Shown here: positions 1 through 12,110 of the stretch, piece after piece | How the letters are laid out: every line of letters begins with the position of its first letter | Numbering within the stretch: position 1 is the first letter of the stretch | Notes under the pieces: model-generated | Told to the model about the DNA's origin: nothing | The model's database searches: none | What the model saw: only the letters and a program-made list of their open reading frames with translations | Program-made: the position numbers and the translations under genes | Assembly: GCA_036244855.1 (NCBI GenBank) | Contig: BQKZ01000243.1 | Coordinates: forward strand, 148,336 to 212,335 | DNA length: 64,000 nt | Direction: 5' to 3' | Source of the DNA: Temnopleurus reevesii | Lineage: Eukaryota > Echinodermata > Echinoidea > Temnopleuroida > Temnopleuridae

Positions 1-1618
1 AATTAAAACGCAGAATGACTTAGCTGCTAAGTTATTGTGAAAAGTTACACAAATAATTACGATGCATGTAACATACACTACAAAAGCCAATATGCTTGTG
101 TACAATTGATGGCATATCACAATAAAATATTTGTTTTTCATATTATTACGAGATTTGGTAACATTGTTTAAGGCTTTCTGCTCAGTATTCGTGGGTGATA
201 TTGCATTTATACACTCGGATCTTGTAGAAATGATTACATTCATGACTTTGTACTCTGAAACCTTAAAGACGTTGTTATCTTCAGTAGATGTGAAAATGTT
301 AGGTAATGACCAAATCGCAAAAGAGTTTTATCTTTTATTAATTTATACGGACAAAATTGGTAAATCCATCCATGGGTATACATAGACTCATTCCCGAAAG
401 AAATTTTCAATGATAATGATGATGATAATCCTGAAAAAGATCAGTAGTTATAATGATTAATTTTTAATATTGCATAATGAGCGTGAGATCTCGGCAAAAT
501 TTAAGACTCGGACATCTGGATGAATTATAGAAAACAGTCCGCATTTCTTTACAGAAAATATATTGGACACCATTCAAACTCTATATGATTATGTTGGTTC
601 ACTAAAATGTTTTTAACATTTTTTTTCTCAAAAAATGTAATTTCTTTGCAGATCATGCTTGAAGATAAAAGAGATCAGAGGCATTAATTTCCCCATATTT
701 TGGACATTTCTTATTCTTTCGGTCTGCATTTCCTATTTTTATAAGACTACATGGAGAATAATTTAAGCTAAAATGAATTTGATTTTTATATCAGTTTCTC
801 ACACCAAAGATGCCCAAATGTTCAAACATCATGTTGAGATAAAATTTTGGAATATAGATTTTTGTTTCAGAGATGTTAAAATCTTAATATTTATTATTCT
901 GTGATATTTTGTAGAATTATGTCACCCAGAAATTATATAGTAGTCTCTGATTCGGTTTCCAAAGCAATAGTTCTATTTCCATCAATTGTTCATATATTCT
1001 TTGCCACTACGCAAGGAAAAGGAAAGGAATGCTAAAAATGCTAAACAAAAAGTACACGGTTTCTTTCACTTAAATGAGGACAATAAAAGGATAGCTTGAA
1101 GACAAAATATATTCTGTTCAATGTTTATCCCACCATCCCCTGATCCAAAATGAGATCTACATCCATCTCTGGTGATATACTGTACGAGTGAATCATGTCT
1201 TGCTTCAATTTAGCTAGTCACAGATGATATATTGCCCAAGCGGTTCCCAAATACATCAAATGTAGGGCAAATCCAACACACATATATATCATGTAAACAA
1301 TATTTATATAACTCCATCATAACACACCACGCATTCACCAATCAATTTCGGAATGGAAAGTAAAGTAACTCGCACAGATCAACAATAATATTGCTGCCGC
1401 AATAACGAGCCATGCTGGGGAAAAATCAATGAATATGACACTCATATTGAGATACACCCATCGCCTACAGCACCAGATTGTAATCAACTGTAGAGAAAGC
1501 TGGTTTTATTGGGTATTCTTACGTACGTGTTGCCTTATTCTTGTTTTCTCATAGATGGTTGGGAAAGGTGCATTGTTTAGTGTTCTTCATTTTCCTTCCA
1601 CTTTCATGTTACTAACCT
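1..1618. other. Non-coding, nothing recognised
   Basis: AT-rich sequence without coding exons, RNA genes or clear repeats. The 84-codon frame at 131-385 has no recognisable motif and no splice context. Confidence 0.6.
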
Positions 1619-1789
1619 GGGCGGTGTTTCACCAAGATAAGGAAGACTTTACGCACGACTTTACGTTCAACCGGTACCCATTCTTGTGTGTAATGTTTCA
1701 CGTTACTACGCACATTCAGGGCAAGAACTGATACCAGTCAAACGTAAAGTCGTGCGTAACTTTAAGAACGACTTGGTGAAACACCGCCC
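1619..1789. mobile_element. MITE, GGGCGGTGTTTCACC family
   Basis: 171 bp with 18-bp perfect terminal inverted repeats (GGGCGGTGTTTCACCAAG and its complement). Similarity between the arms continues inward for about 60 bp, including acgcacgactttacgtt. No coding capacity. Confidence 0.88.
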
Positions 1790-4207
1790 TGTTCAAAGAC
1801 AAAAGTGGCTTAAGTGACTTGCTTTTTAAGAGAGTTCAACAAATTGACAAAAATAAAATGGTTTTACAAAAATTGCAATTAAATGACATTTGCCAAATTA
1901 TACATTGGGATACGAGAATAGTACATGTTCAGGGGGGGGGGGGGCTTTTTCTTTTTGGTAGTTCATACATGCAAGTTGATGCGATTGTGTAAAAATGTAA
2001 TGCATAGCTCCCTGTGGCAGTCCCCTGGCCACTTTTCAAAATGCAAAGGAACAGTGGTGTTCATTTATTCTTGACATGTATATCATTGTTTTTCCACATT
2101 CTTCATCCTTATCTAGATTTTTAATGGGCTTGCATGGTAAGGGTAATTGAACTCATCTACAATGTATGCAAATATGTTTTCCTCAATTTCGTTATTTTAT
2201 AGAGACAGAAATCACAGGGGTATATTGCTGTGAATGCTATTTTTTCAAATGCTTTCAATTTTACGTGGACAGAGAGTAAATTTGTTATAGCTTTGTAATC
2301 TATTTCACCAATCATATTTTTTCTCTCTCAATATGTATGTGCATATGACCCTGGGCATGATGAATCAATAATTATAATAGTGCATTATATTTGCAATAAG
2401 TGGTTTGTACAATACATCAAAATTAAACTACACTCTCACAAAACAGAAATTACAAACTAAGAACAAACATTAAAGTTGTTATTTTTCTTCATTCACATTG
2501 TTAATACATCAAAGAGGATAGGATTTTGACATTTGTTATCATATATTTATTTGTAGACTTAACTCTGAATATCTGGAAGATTGGTGCATGGTGGGAAGAA
2601 AATATTGTAATTGGCTTTATGGATGACTTCCTTTTTTAACTAAGCTTTGTGACATCGCAAAATACGGAAGCTGAAACCCAGCTGAAGACTTAATGAGGTG
2701 GAAAAATGACAAGACACTGATTGCTTTAGCAGACCAAAACCATTCCTAGACATGAGAGCATCAAATTCTGGCAATGAATTATTACGGAATAGTTTAATGA
2801 GCAATATTTTGGTGGAGTCATTCCCTGAAATAGTAAACTCAAAATACATTTACAGTTATGTGCTGAGACTATATTTGTGGTTAGGTGTATTTAGGGGATG
2901 ATAATTACTGCTGTGAGAGACGTGAGCTGACTATCTATCAAGTGACTGGAAGATATCTTAGGAATAATGAATGTAAGAGAAATTGTGTGTATGTTAGTGT
3001 GTGTCTATTAAGTTGTGGATTTATTGTGAGTGTGCTTATTCATTTGGTTATGTTTATTAGCGTGTAAGTGAAGACTATGCATAAATAAGTTGGAAATGTA
3101 GCACTGTACAATAAAAATGCATTCAAAGGAGGAGAGTGGGTTTGTTTTATTTGATTTTATCTATTTATTTTTCTGTTTTATTGATCAAAAATTGAATTGA
3201 AACGTGTCCATTTGAAATTCTGCGGTTCCTTTCATAAAGTATTTACGTGTTCCCAGTTAAACTGTTAAAAAATCTGGACTGATAGTGATACACACACAAG
3301 CACACACATACGTAAACTTACGTCCTCGAACTACACCAATAAACTTTATTCTGTGGGTGTGTTTCTCATTGGGGACCTGCATAATTGGAAATAGAAAATG
3401 TGACTCATACAGGTGCAGATTTTCTGGAGAGGGGTGGAGAATATAGGAATTAACCAGGGATGCTGCCAGATACATGTGCCATTATCGTTGCAATTATTGT
3501 TTCTTTAAAGATACACATTTTAAAAGTAGACATAGAAGTTGCTGTGTAAAAACGTAATTCCATTATCGGTTTCATGCATGAATGTTATAGTTGGCTGCTG
3601 CATAAATTTTGTACTATAGTTCAGTATGGTTCAGTTGCATGTAAATGCTTTTATAAAGTAAATAAAATAAGGCAAATAAAGCAAATATAAAGTCTTATGG
3701 CTAACAATATGTAGAAATCATGGAACCGTAACATAAATGGAATTACAGAGATACGCGCATGCATCTGAATCAGTTTGCCTTGACATGAACAAAGATTTAA
3801 ACAAAAACAGGTTAGGCAAATTGAAATGGTAATGTAAGCTCAATCAAATATCTTCTGCTTCAAAAGGGAGATAAAACATAATATTATGCCATATAAAAAT
3901 CAAAAGAAAGTTAAGAATATGCTCTCATTTTTATATGAATTAAATTTCTAACAGTTTCTTATCAATGTATGTCCGCCTTGTTTTAAGTCATTATTTGGAT
4001 TTTGCACATATCAAGTAGAAATCAACATGGACTCCAAATTGCATTAAATCCTGTGCTTTAGCAATTTAGCTATGATATGAATAATTTTTTAAAGGAATAG
4101 ATTGCTTCACAAAATTTCTTGAAGGAACATATTTCCTTTTCCAGGGTCAAGTAAAGCAACATATATAAACAAAAATTATGGCCCATGGACAATTACACCA
4201 TTGGTTG
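1790..4207. other. Non-coding, AT-rich
   Basis: Contains a G12 run at about 1933 and otherwise nothing recognisable on either strand. Confidence 0.6.
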
Positions 4208-4276
4208 TATTCAAACCTGCAACCCCCCAATTGAAAGGCGAGAACCCGTCCGCATTTTAAACCATGACACTTCCAC
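4208..4276 (-). mobile_element. Degenerate tRNA-like SINE head
   Basis: caaacctgcaac, ttgaaaggcgagaacccgtc and aaaccatgacactt resemble the reversed tRNA-like part of the SINE at 26148-26438. No body is recognisable next to it. Confidence 0.5.
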
Positions 4277-4530
4277 CTGTTAGCTGGTGGTGCCCCTCTT
4301 ATGGTGGGAGTGCCCCATCAATACGTAGACTGCACTGCCGGTTTACAAGCACTGTTAGTGAAACATTAGCTAAAAGTACGCCCGAGTGATGGTAATAAAG
4401 GAACCAGAGGAAGGCCTCTATGCCGGACGGACGACTGAGCACATCGTACTCTAGCTTTGATCTAAGCATCCTTGAAGCCTACCGCAATGTTTAATTATCA
4501 TCACATCCAATTTAATAGCATGGGATGGGC

Positions 4531-4543
4531 CAGAGAGAGAGCA

Positions 4544-4602
<59 letters not shown>

Positions 4603-4665
4603 AAAAAAAAGAGAGAGAGATAGAAATAGAGTTCGAGCACAAGAGAGAGAGAGACATAGATTAAC
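4531..4665. repeat. (GA)n microsatellite with an A11 interruption
   Basis: Almost pure GA/AG repeat; further GA-rich patches continue to about 4800. Confidence 0.95.
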
Positions 4666-5218
4666 AAAGATGGAATAGAAGATGAACAAAAAAAGAGAGA
4701 AGAGAGAATAATATATGATAAAGAAAGATGTGTTTGTGTGTGTTTAAGAGAGAGCTAGAAAGAGAGAGAACGAGAGACGCAAGTGTAAAAGAGAGACTGA
4801 AAGACTTATCAATTACTTGAAGCCAGAACGATAAAAAGATATACACAAATGAAGAGTGAAGGGAAGATTTATACAGAGAAAAAGAATTCAGAGAAACAAT
4901 TTGAGATTGTAAGACAAAAAGGAAAAGAAAGGGTATGTTATGTATGAATTTCTAATATTGCTGCCAACTGTGGACCACACCATGCAATAATACCTTCAAA
5001 CCGTTGGCAGGCATGCAATGGTGGAACGTCCAATCGTAATCCTATATGGGAATGGGTAGGAAGCAATCTTACAGTAAAAATCCATTCAAAGAAGAATAGG
5101 GGGGGGGGGGTACATCCTCGTTAGGATGTTTTTTTTTGTCAAATTTGAATGTCTGCAATTTCAAGTTTTAGGTTGGATTGTCAGGAATATGTCCGCTCTC
5201 TATGTTACCAAACTCTTA

Positions 5219-5382
5219 TAGGGTGTTGCTCAAAATCAACTGCAAATCAACTGCAACTTTGCCAATTGTAACACACACGTTATGCGCATTTAACAAGACG
5301 CGCATGAAACATTGGTTTTGATTGGGGCGTTCCGATCAACTGCAACTTGCGATTAATTGCAACTTTTGAACAACATCCCTTA
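5219..5382. mobile_element. MITE, GTGTTGCTCAAAA family, copy 1
   Basis: Terminal repeats agggtgttgctcaaaa and ttttgaacaacatccct, with inner arms around caactgcaactt. Flanked by TA on both sides. Confidence 0.85.
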
Positions 5383-5583
5383 ATCTCACACGGATAGGCT
5401 CACACACACAAATACAAATAAAGATTAAAAAAATACTTGTCCATGTTTGGAGGCAATAATGTATGTACGTGAATGCAGGAGAGCAAAAGTCATAGAAGAG
5501 AGAGACAAACAAACAGGTAGACAAACAAACGGACAGGCAAACGGACAGACAAAGAGACATTACATTCTGACTTACAGACGACT

Positions 5584-6174
5584 TTAAAGGGGTACTATTA
5601 TGAAAATGCAAGTTGATCTGTATTGATGTATTATACCATTATCAATATCCTTTTCTGTAATTTCAGTGAAAGAGAGTCCAAATGTGATTCATATATTTAA
5701 TAATTCTTTTTTTTTTCAATTTTATGTTGGCTTAGTAGGGAATGCCCCTAAAAATTTCTATCAAATGTCAATCCTGTTGTGACATCACTGTTTACCTTGC
5801 TACATCATGTTTCAGAGCTGGTTCTGTAAATAACAAAAGGAAATATGTAGATCAATGAAAGGGAATTGGAATGCGCAATCCCCTGAATTGAAATCCCTGC
5901 ATTGATCCACATATTTCCTTTTGTTATTTACAGAACCAGCTCTGAAACATGATCTAGAAAGGTGAACAAACTTGACTCTTGTGATGTCACAACAGGATTG
6001 ACATTTGAAAGAAATTTTTAGGGGTGTTCCCTACTAAACCAACATAAAAATGAAAAAAAAATATTATAAAATATATGAAACACATTTGGGCCCTCTTTCA
6101 CTGAAAAGAGTATTGATAATGGTATAATACATCAATACAGATCAACTTGTATTTCCATAATAGTGGACCTTTAA
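5584..6174. mobile_element. Long fold-back MITE, 591 bp
   Basis: Starts TTAAAGGGGTACTATTATG and ends CATAATAGTGGACCTTTAA. The two halves are imperfect inverted copies for about 270 bp each (for example cagagctggttctgtaaata and tatttacagaaccagctctg) around a ~50-bp centre. No coding capacity. Confidence 0.92.
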
Positions 6175-6345
6175 CAGAGTTAGTGATACCGCGGTTCCCG
6201 TTAACCTTGCCTCTACCAGTTACAGTAACAAATGTTATCAGATTACATGATCGTTAAGCTGAGGAGACTTGAAATGGATTAACTTTAGATGATCTGAAGG
6301 TGCTTATGATTAGTAATAGTTAGCATCAGTGCTTGGTTTGACAGT

Positions 6346-6568
6346 CAATAGGCGGGTTTACTTACATATTCAAATTTATGTGCGTTTCACGTAGTTACGT
6401 GGTATTCCATCGATCGGTTGATAACAATAAGATTACAATAATTGGAATCCAGTTTGCATATATGACTTGTTGCTATGTCGGGCAAGCCTCAGGCAAGCTT
6501 TCTGGTTGTCAAGAACAACCTTTGTGTTGGAGGTATGCATAAAATTTGCATAGTAAACCCGCCTATTG
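6346..6568. mobile_element. MITE, CAATAGGCGGGTTTAC family, copy 1
   Basis: Terminal repeats caataggcgggtttac and gtaaacccgcctattg. The interior contains accacg/cgtggt and agcaacaagtcat (reversed), shared with the copy upstream of exon A. Confidence 0.85.
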
Positions 6569-7150
6569 GGAATATATCTCCCCCATTCAGGTGAGCACAA
6601 ATGAAACAAAAAAATGGAGATTGGGGTGCCATAGATTATTTTATACCCCTCATTTCTCTCCTCTCTGCATGCTTCTTTATTGTCCGTCTTCACCCTTTCA
6701 GTCTGCGTTCTTCTCAATGAATTTCTAATGCAAGCTACTACACACAACTATCTCAGTTTTAAGGACCCCTTTAGAAATAAGCCTTCGGCTTTCATGGGAT
6801 ATCCTTGTCATTTTATTTTCTAGCATTATGATGAATCAAATCAAATCAAATCAAGTCAAACTATTGTTTTTGTAATCATTAGTTTTGTCTCGATCTATTA
6901 CCATCTAATTTTGAATTGGTTAGGTCTCTATTGCATATTTCAGTTTTTATCTGCTGTATATAAGTTACTTTTGTTTATTTATGAATCTTGTTTACATGTA
7001 TTTAGCCTATCCACAGACTTGCGTCATCACAGCTTTAGCTGATCCAAGTGTTTCAGTGTCGATATAAAACAAAATAAGATGGGAATAAATAATATCTAGG
7101 AAGGTGTGGGAAGATTCCAAGAAGGAAAGGATCTTGACCTAGTTTTTTGT

Positions 7151-7858
7151 CTTTGTGTGGCTTCCCCTGACCTTGATTATGGTTTCTGAACAATATTTAG
7201 TTGCGAAGAATTTTATTTTTAAAACAAGAGGTTTTCATCTAGAACAAGTTCTCATCACATAGTACTTTGTGGCCACCCTAGCAATGTGTATTTTCCGTTA
7301 CATACGCTCCTTCCCTTTTTGCTCTAAACTAATAACATAAACAATTCCACTTTCTTATATATAAATAGTGTTTAATGTGGTGGATACATTCTTTATTTGT
7401 AAAGATGCTATAATTATATTCTTTGTGTGGCTTCCCCTGACCTAGATTATGGTTCTTGAACAATATTTAGCTACAAAGAATTTTATTTTCAAAACAAGAG
7501 GTTTTCATCTAGAACAAGTTCTTATCACATAGTACTTTGCAATCTGTCCCATATGCACTGTTTTCCTCACTTGTGGCCACGCCTAGCAATGTGTATTTTA
7601 TGTTACATAAGCTCCTTCCCTTTTTGCTCTAAACTAAAAACATTGAAAATTTCACTTTCTAAAGCCCTGGTCACATATAGGACCCCGGAAGCAACACGAT
7701 TCACCCCGACTCTTTGTTAATTTACAGTTAACTGCCTCAGAACAATGAGTCGGGGTGAATCATGTTGCTTCCGGGGTCCTGGGACCAGGGCATTACATAT
7801 AAAATAGGGTTTAATGCGGTGGGTACATTCTTAATTTGTAAAGATGCTATTATTATAT
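7151..7858. repeat. Tandem duplication, ~270-bp unit
   Basis: Copy 1 is 7151-7420. Copy 2 starts at 7421 with the same ctttgtgtggcttcccctga and ends in gatgctattattata at 7858. Copy 2 is longer because it has an additional 32 bp (or copy 1 lost them) near 7540-7571 and a nested MITE at 7662-7793. Confidence 0.93.
7662..7793. mobile_element. Palindromic MITE, 132 bp, nested in tandem copy 2
   Basis: Inverted arms ccctggtcacatataggacc ... gaccaggg, with further pairing of ccccggaagcaac and gttgcttccgggg, and gagtcggggtgaatc and gattcaccccgactc. Flanked by TA at 7660-7661 and 7794-7795. The empty site is visible in tandem copy 1, which confirms insertion after the duplication. Confidence 0.93.
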
Positions 7859-8433
7859 CCAGGCACGTAGCTAGGATTGCCTCTGAACATGTGGAGGGAG
7901 CCTAAAAATGCTTGCACAGCTCGTTCCATCACCGATCTGACAAAAGAAATTGCCCCTTTTGCCCCTTTCCCTCAATTTTTTATTCAAAATTTCCTGGAGA
8001 GGTGGCGCTCCTTCTCCCCCCTTCATGGATATGCGTCTGATGTACCAAATATTGCAAGAAATCTACTGAAGATATGAAAATACCTTGTCATAAAAAACAT
8101 GTGCTTCAAAATCAGAGTCATCCAAAGATTAATTAAGTCTGAATTAAAAGAAGAATTATGCAGGGAGACAGTGGCAGTATGTTTTGGTATGGTTAGTTCT
8201 AAAATTATGTTTATGTCTAGATGATAATACGCTACTTCTAAGCTGTGAAATGGGATAGCGAGAGTCAGAGATAAATTATTTCTGAAGGGCCCATTACAGA
8301 TACGGTACAACCTGAAATGTTCGACCAATTATTATGCAACCATGAATTCAGTAAAATATTCACCCATGATTATGCCCACAGACTTGGGCACATTGATCTT
8401 TTTAAAATGGGTAAATAGCAACTCAGTAATATT

Positions 8434-8729
8434 TTAACCCTTAACTTGCGACATGCATTTGTACAAGCCTACGCTCGAGTGCCAACTACATGTATACATG
8501 CAATTGTAATAACACCCTAAAGTTGTGTACTACTATTGTGTATATCGTACAGATTAACTCTGGAGTTATTGTATTGTTCTCACATCCTGCTTAGGTATTA
8601 GCAGGCTATTTTTTCATACGATAAGCAGAAAAGAATTTATAGAGGCGAAAAGGATCAAAGAGTTTTAAAAACCGCTCCAAGGAGCAGCACAAAATAAAAT
8701 AGGCACAGGGAGTGCAGCTTAAGGGTTAA
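8434..8729. mobile_element. Putative MITE with TTAACCCTTAA ends
   Basis: Termini TTAACCCTTAACTTGC and GCAGCTTAAGGGTTAA form a ~16-bp inverted repeat 296 bp apart. Interior unrelated to other repeats here and non-coding. Confidence 0.65.
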
Positions 8730-8935
8730 TATGTCAGAAATTCAGTGAATATGGCAAAATATTATCTTTTAAAGTACATGATAATTGTAGGCTGGAGGAG
8801 GATAATCAATGAATTCAAATTATGAAGCATGCGATAGTCATTTTTTTAATGAACCTTGAAATTATTGTATCATTCTCAATATTTGCTTGCACGGCAAATG
8901 TATTATTTGGACTTTGTTTGGGATGAGATGACAGT

Positions 8936-9100
8936 CTAAGGGGATGTTGCTCATAATCAACTGCAAATTGTAACGCGCATTTTTATTCGCGCGCAGTGTG
9001 CACATTTAAGAAGACACGCATGAAACAAGGATTTTGATTGGCATATTCCGATCAACTGCAACTTGCTATCAATTGCAACTTTTGAACAACACCCCCTTAG
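8936..9100. mobile_element. MITE, GTGTTGCTCAAAA family, copy 2
   Basis: Termini ctaaggggatgttgctca and ttgaacaacacccccttag. The interior matches copy 1 (atgaaacaaggattttgatt, cgatcaactgcaacttgc). Confidence 0.88.
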
Positions 9101-11933
9101 TGAAAAATAGATTTTAACATAATCCAGATTCATGGGTGCATGACATGAAAGTAAATCCATATGTGTGATTTCACCATGTAGAAAAGTACACGTCTATTCA
9201 TGAAGGTTGACATATCAATGGCAGTCATGTAACATTTCATCCAGTTGAAGTTACTTAATAACCAAAAGAAGTTTCACAATCATTGAAGTCTGATATGATT
9301 AGTTAATGTGGCATGGTGTCACACACAAAACACACACACTAAGATACCACACATGATACACTTGCATGTGCATGAGTCACGTGGACGGCACTGTGAATTC
9401 CATTAATTACACTTTAACGATGGGGTTCTAATAATCGCTATGAGAAATAATATGAGGCGTGGTCTCTAATCAGCCCACAGCAGATGACTTACGAACAGAT
9501 TATCATCTTCTTGCATATGAGCATGTAGTATTTATGCCACAAAGGTTATCATGACATCAGTGTCTATATGTATCTGCATAGAGTTTGATGATAAGTTTGC
9601 AAACTTACATTAGAGCCTTATAATAATGATAATAATACTTCTAATCACATTAGAGAATGTCAAAGTGCACTTAGAGAATGTAGGAGAATACCTATAAACA
9701 GATGTACATTTACAGATAAACAAATGGATAGTTATAACAAATTGAGAGTACATGTATAACATTTCAGAGAAATTAGTAACATATTAATGGAACATGAAAT
9801 TGGAAGGAGGGGTGTCTTTTCAGATCTTAATTGTAACCTAAGTAATCATTCCCTTTCAATTCTTATCAAATCAAAATTAGGTATATATGAATCATATTCT
9901 CTTTTTGGTCATCCATGATTATCGTATAGAAGCCAACCATCTTGGAATATGCATGATATATGTTGTCAAGACAAGTGAATGACTGAGAGTATGGTTATTA
10001 TGGTCATGTTTTCTCTCTTTCTTGTGCAGCTGCTACACTATTCCCATTTTAATTTTGGACCCTATTCAGGAACATTTGGCATCTATGTTATTGTAAAAAT
10101 CAGCATTTTCTTGAGTATTTTACCAGGAATCAACCCTTCCAAATTCTTGCAAATGTTGATGTCTGTGGAATAGATTCATGGTTTGTAATTTGTGAATGAA
10201 TGATAGCCGTCGGCTCTTTTCAGGAGCATTTTCAGTCACTGTATTTTCTACTTTTATGTTTGTATACTGCTGATTGGAATTCTGGTTTGCTATTAAATCA
10301 CATTATTTTCCCATGAATGGAGATATATTGAGGTGTTAGTATAGTTTGTGTGTAGATTTACACACCTGTTTCATATCCTGTTATAGAACAACAACAATTC
10401 CTCTAAAATGTGTCAAATTTTGAAGCTTAACTTGTCACATCCACACCTGTTGTTTTTGTACTATTTTTAGGATAAAGGTTGCACTTTTATTTCTTCGGAC
10501 TATGATTTTAAAGGTTTGACCACTCTATATTACTATATCACCGTAACGAGTAGTACTTATATGTCTTGTGTCATTATTGCATTTGAAAGGGAAAGATGAG
10601 CTGTTGGTACTCTGAAAATTCTTTTACATCTATATTCCTAGTAGCCTTTTTATTACCAGGTTTTCGTTTTGCAATTCATAAATAGTTTTTTTAACCAATA
10701 TTTCAACAGTGCTTTGCTCTGAATTTGCAAAAATTGATTTAAGTCAATACCAGTTTAATACAATGCTTGACACGTTCACACTTGAGATCTTTGTGTTCCA
10801 ATATGACACTAACAATATTTTTTATAGGTGAAATTTGACTGTTAACTATTCTACCAACAGAAAGAGGATAAATCTTGGGATTTTCCGGGCTTTATTAATA
10901 TCATTTCTTTTAGAGGGGAGTCCTCGTATATTAGCCAAATTATTAAACAAAAGTCAGACCAACCCCATGTAAACCAACTGATGTTTTGCCAAATAGCCCA
11001 GCTGCCACAACTCTAGTTCTTTACAACATTCAGATAGGGTAATCAGTGTCATCCCCCAAGGTTCTATCATGTCACCTCTTTTGTTCATGGCCAGGTAGTC
11101 AACACCAGGAAAGAAGTGTCCTTGATGAACCATAATTGAGACAGACATTTTGACCTGAGGTATTTTAGAAGTAATGTGTGAGTCATGACGGGAGATGTGC
11201 GTTTCAGTCATTGCAACAGATGTAGAAAAGATAACAGAGGAGTTGTGTTGATTTCACACTCTATTCATTTTTTTTCATTGTACATGATGCTTTGTGATGG
11301 TAATGGAATTATGGTAGTAACACTTAACTAGGTATACAACCGTTCTGATTTGTTTTGTGTTGAGGAGAAAGATGGTGGAGTGGCGTAAAAAACCCTTTCC
11401 ACACTTTTATTCTATTACACATAGCAAGGAGATGTGAAGATAAGAAGATATCTGTAATCAATTCAGAAGAGCTGAAAACTATACTCCATCGCACCTTTTC
11501 CCCTTGGTAAACTTTTTATTATCAACATATGAATGGGTAGTGAGTAGCATTTTGTGTAATGCTACATTATACACAAATGCATGCATCTCAGTCTTACAAA
11601 ATGCTTTCATTCAGTCGAGTTCAAGAAGCGTATTGAATTGGACATGGAGAATCATTCTCTCCTTAAAAGTAAGTTCCAGTTGAGCAGATTGATTTTCCAA
11701 GCTTGGTTCAGCTTTTTTTTCCAATGAACAAGACATTGTCCCAAATCACTGATGTCCAAGTAATAAAGTACTTCCCGAACAAGTCAAATAGCAGAAAATT
11801 ACAAATTTGGATAGGAACCTGTGAGATGGTTGGCCTGTTTGGTAAATCAGCCCCCAAAAATAAACATCACTTTCCTGGTTGTAAGCTTAATTTGATTAAC
11901 ATACAATGATCATTAGTGTTAGGGAGGGTGCGG
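9101..11933. other. Non-coding, AT-rich
   Basis: No exon or repeat identified. A few palindromic words occur, but no element with two ends could be defined. Confidence 0.55.
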
Positions 11934-11963
11934 AGATGCTATCAGGTGGGAGGAAAAGATGGC

Positions 11964-11977
11964 GTTGCCATAGCAAC
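11964..11977. promoter_or_regulatory. RFX X-box-like palindrome
   Basis: GTTGCCATAGCAAC is a near-perfect inverted repeat matching the RFX-factor X-box consensus (GTNRCC, 0-3 nt spacer, RGYAAC). It sits in a locally GC-richer, transposon-free patch (about 11934-12110). The motif match is seen; regulatory use is inferred. Confidence 0.45.
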
Positions 11978-12110
11978 GGATGAATAAACATCCTCGGCAA
12001 GATAAGGAGTGCTTGGTGGCGTCAAGCCGTGAAGGAAGGGGCCTTGACATTAAGAGGAGCTAGCCACTCCCGGCATGAAGAGTACACAAGACGGTTTTAG
12101 TCTTTGTGCT

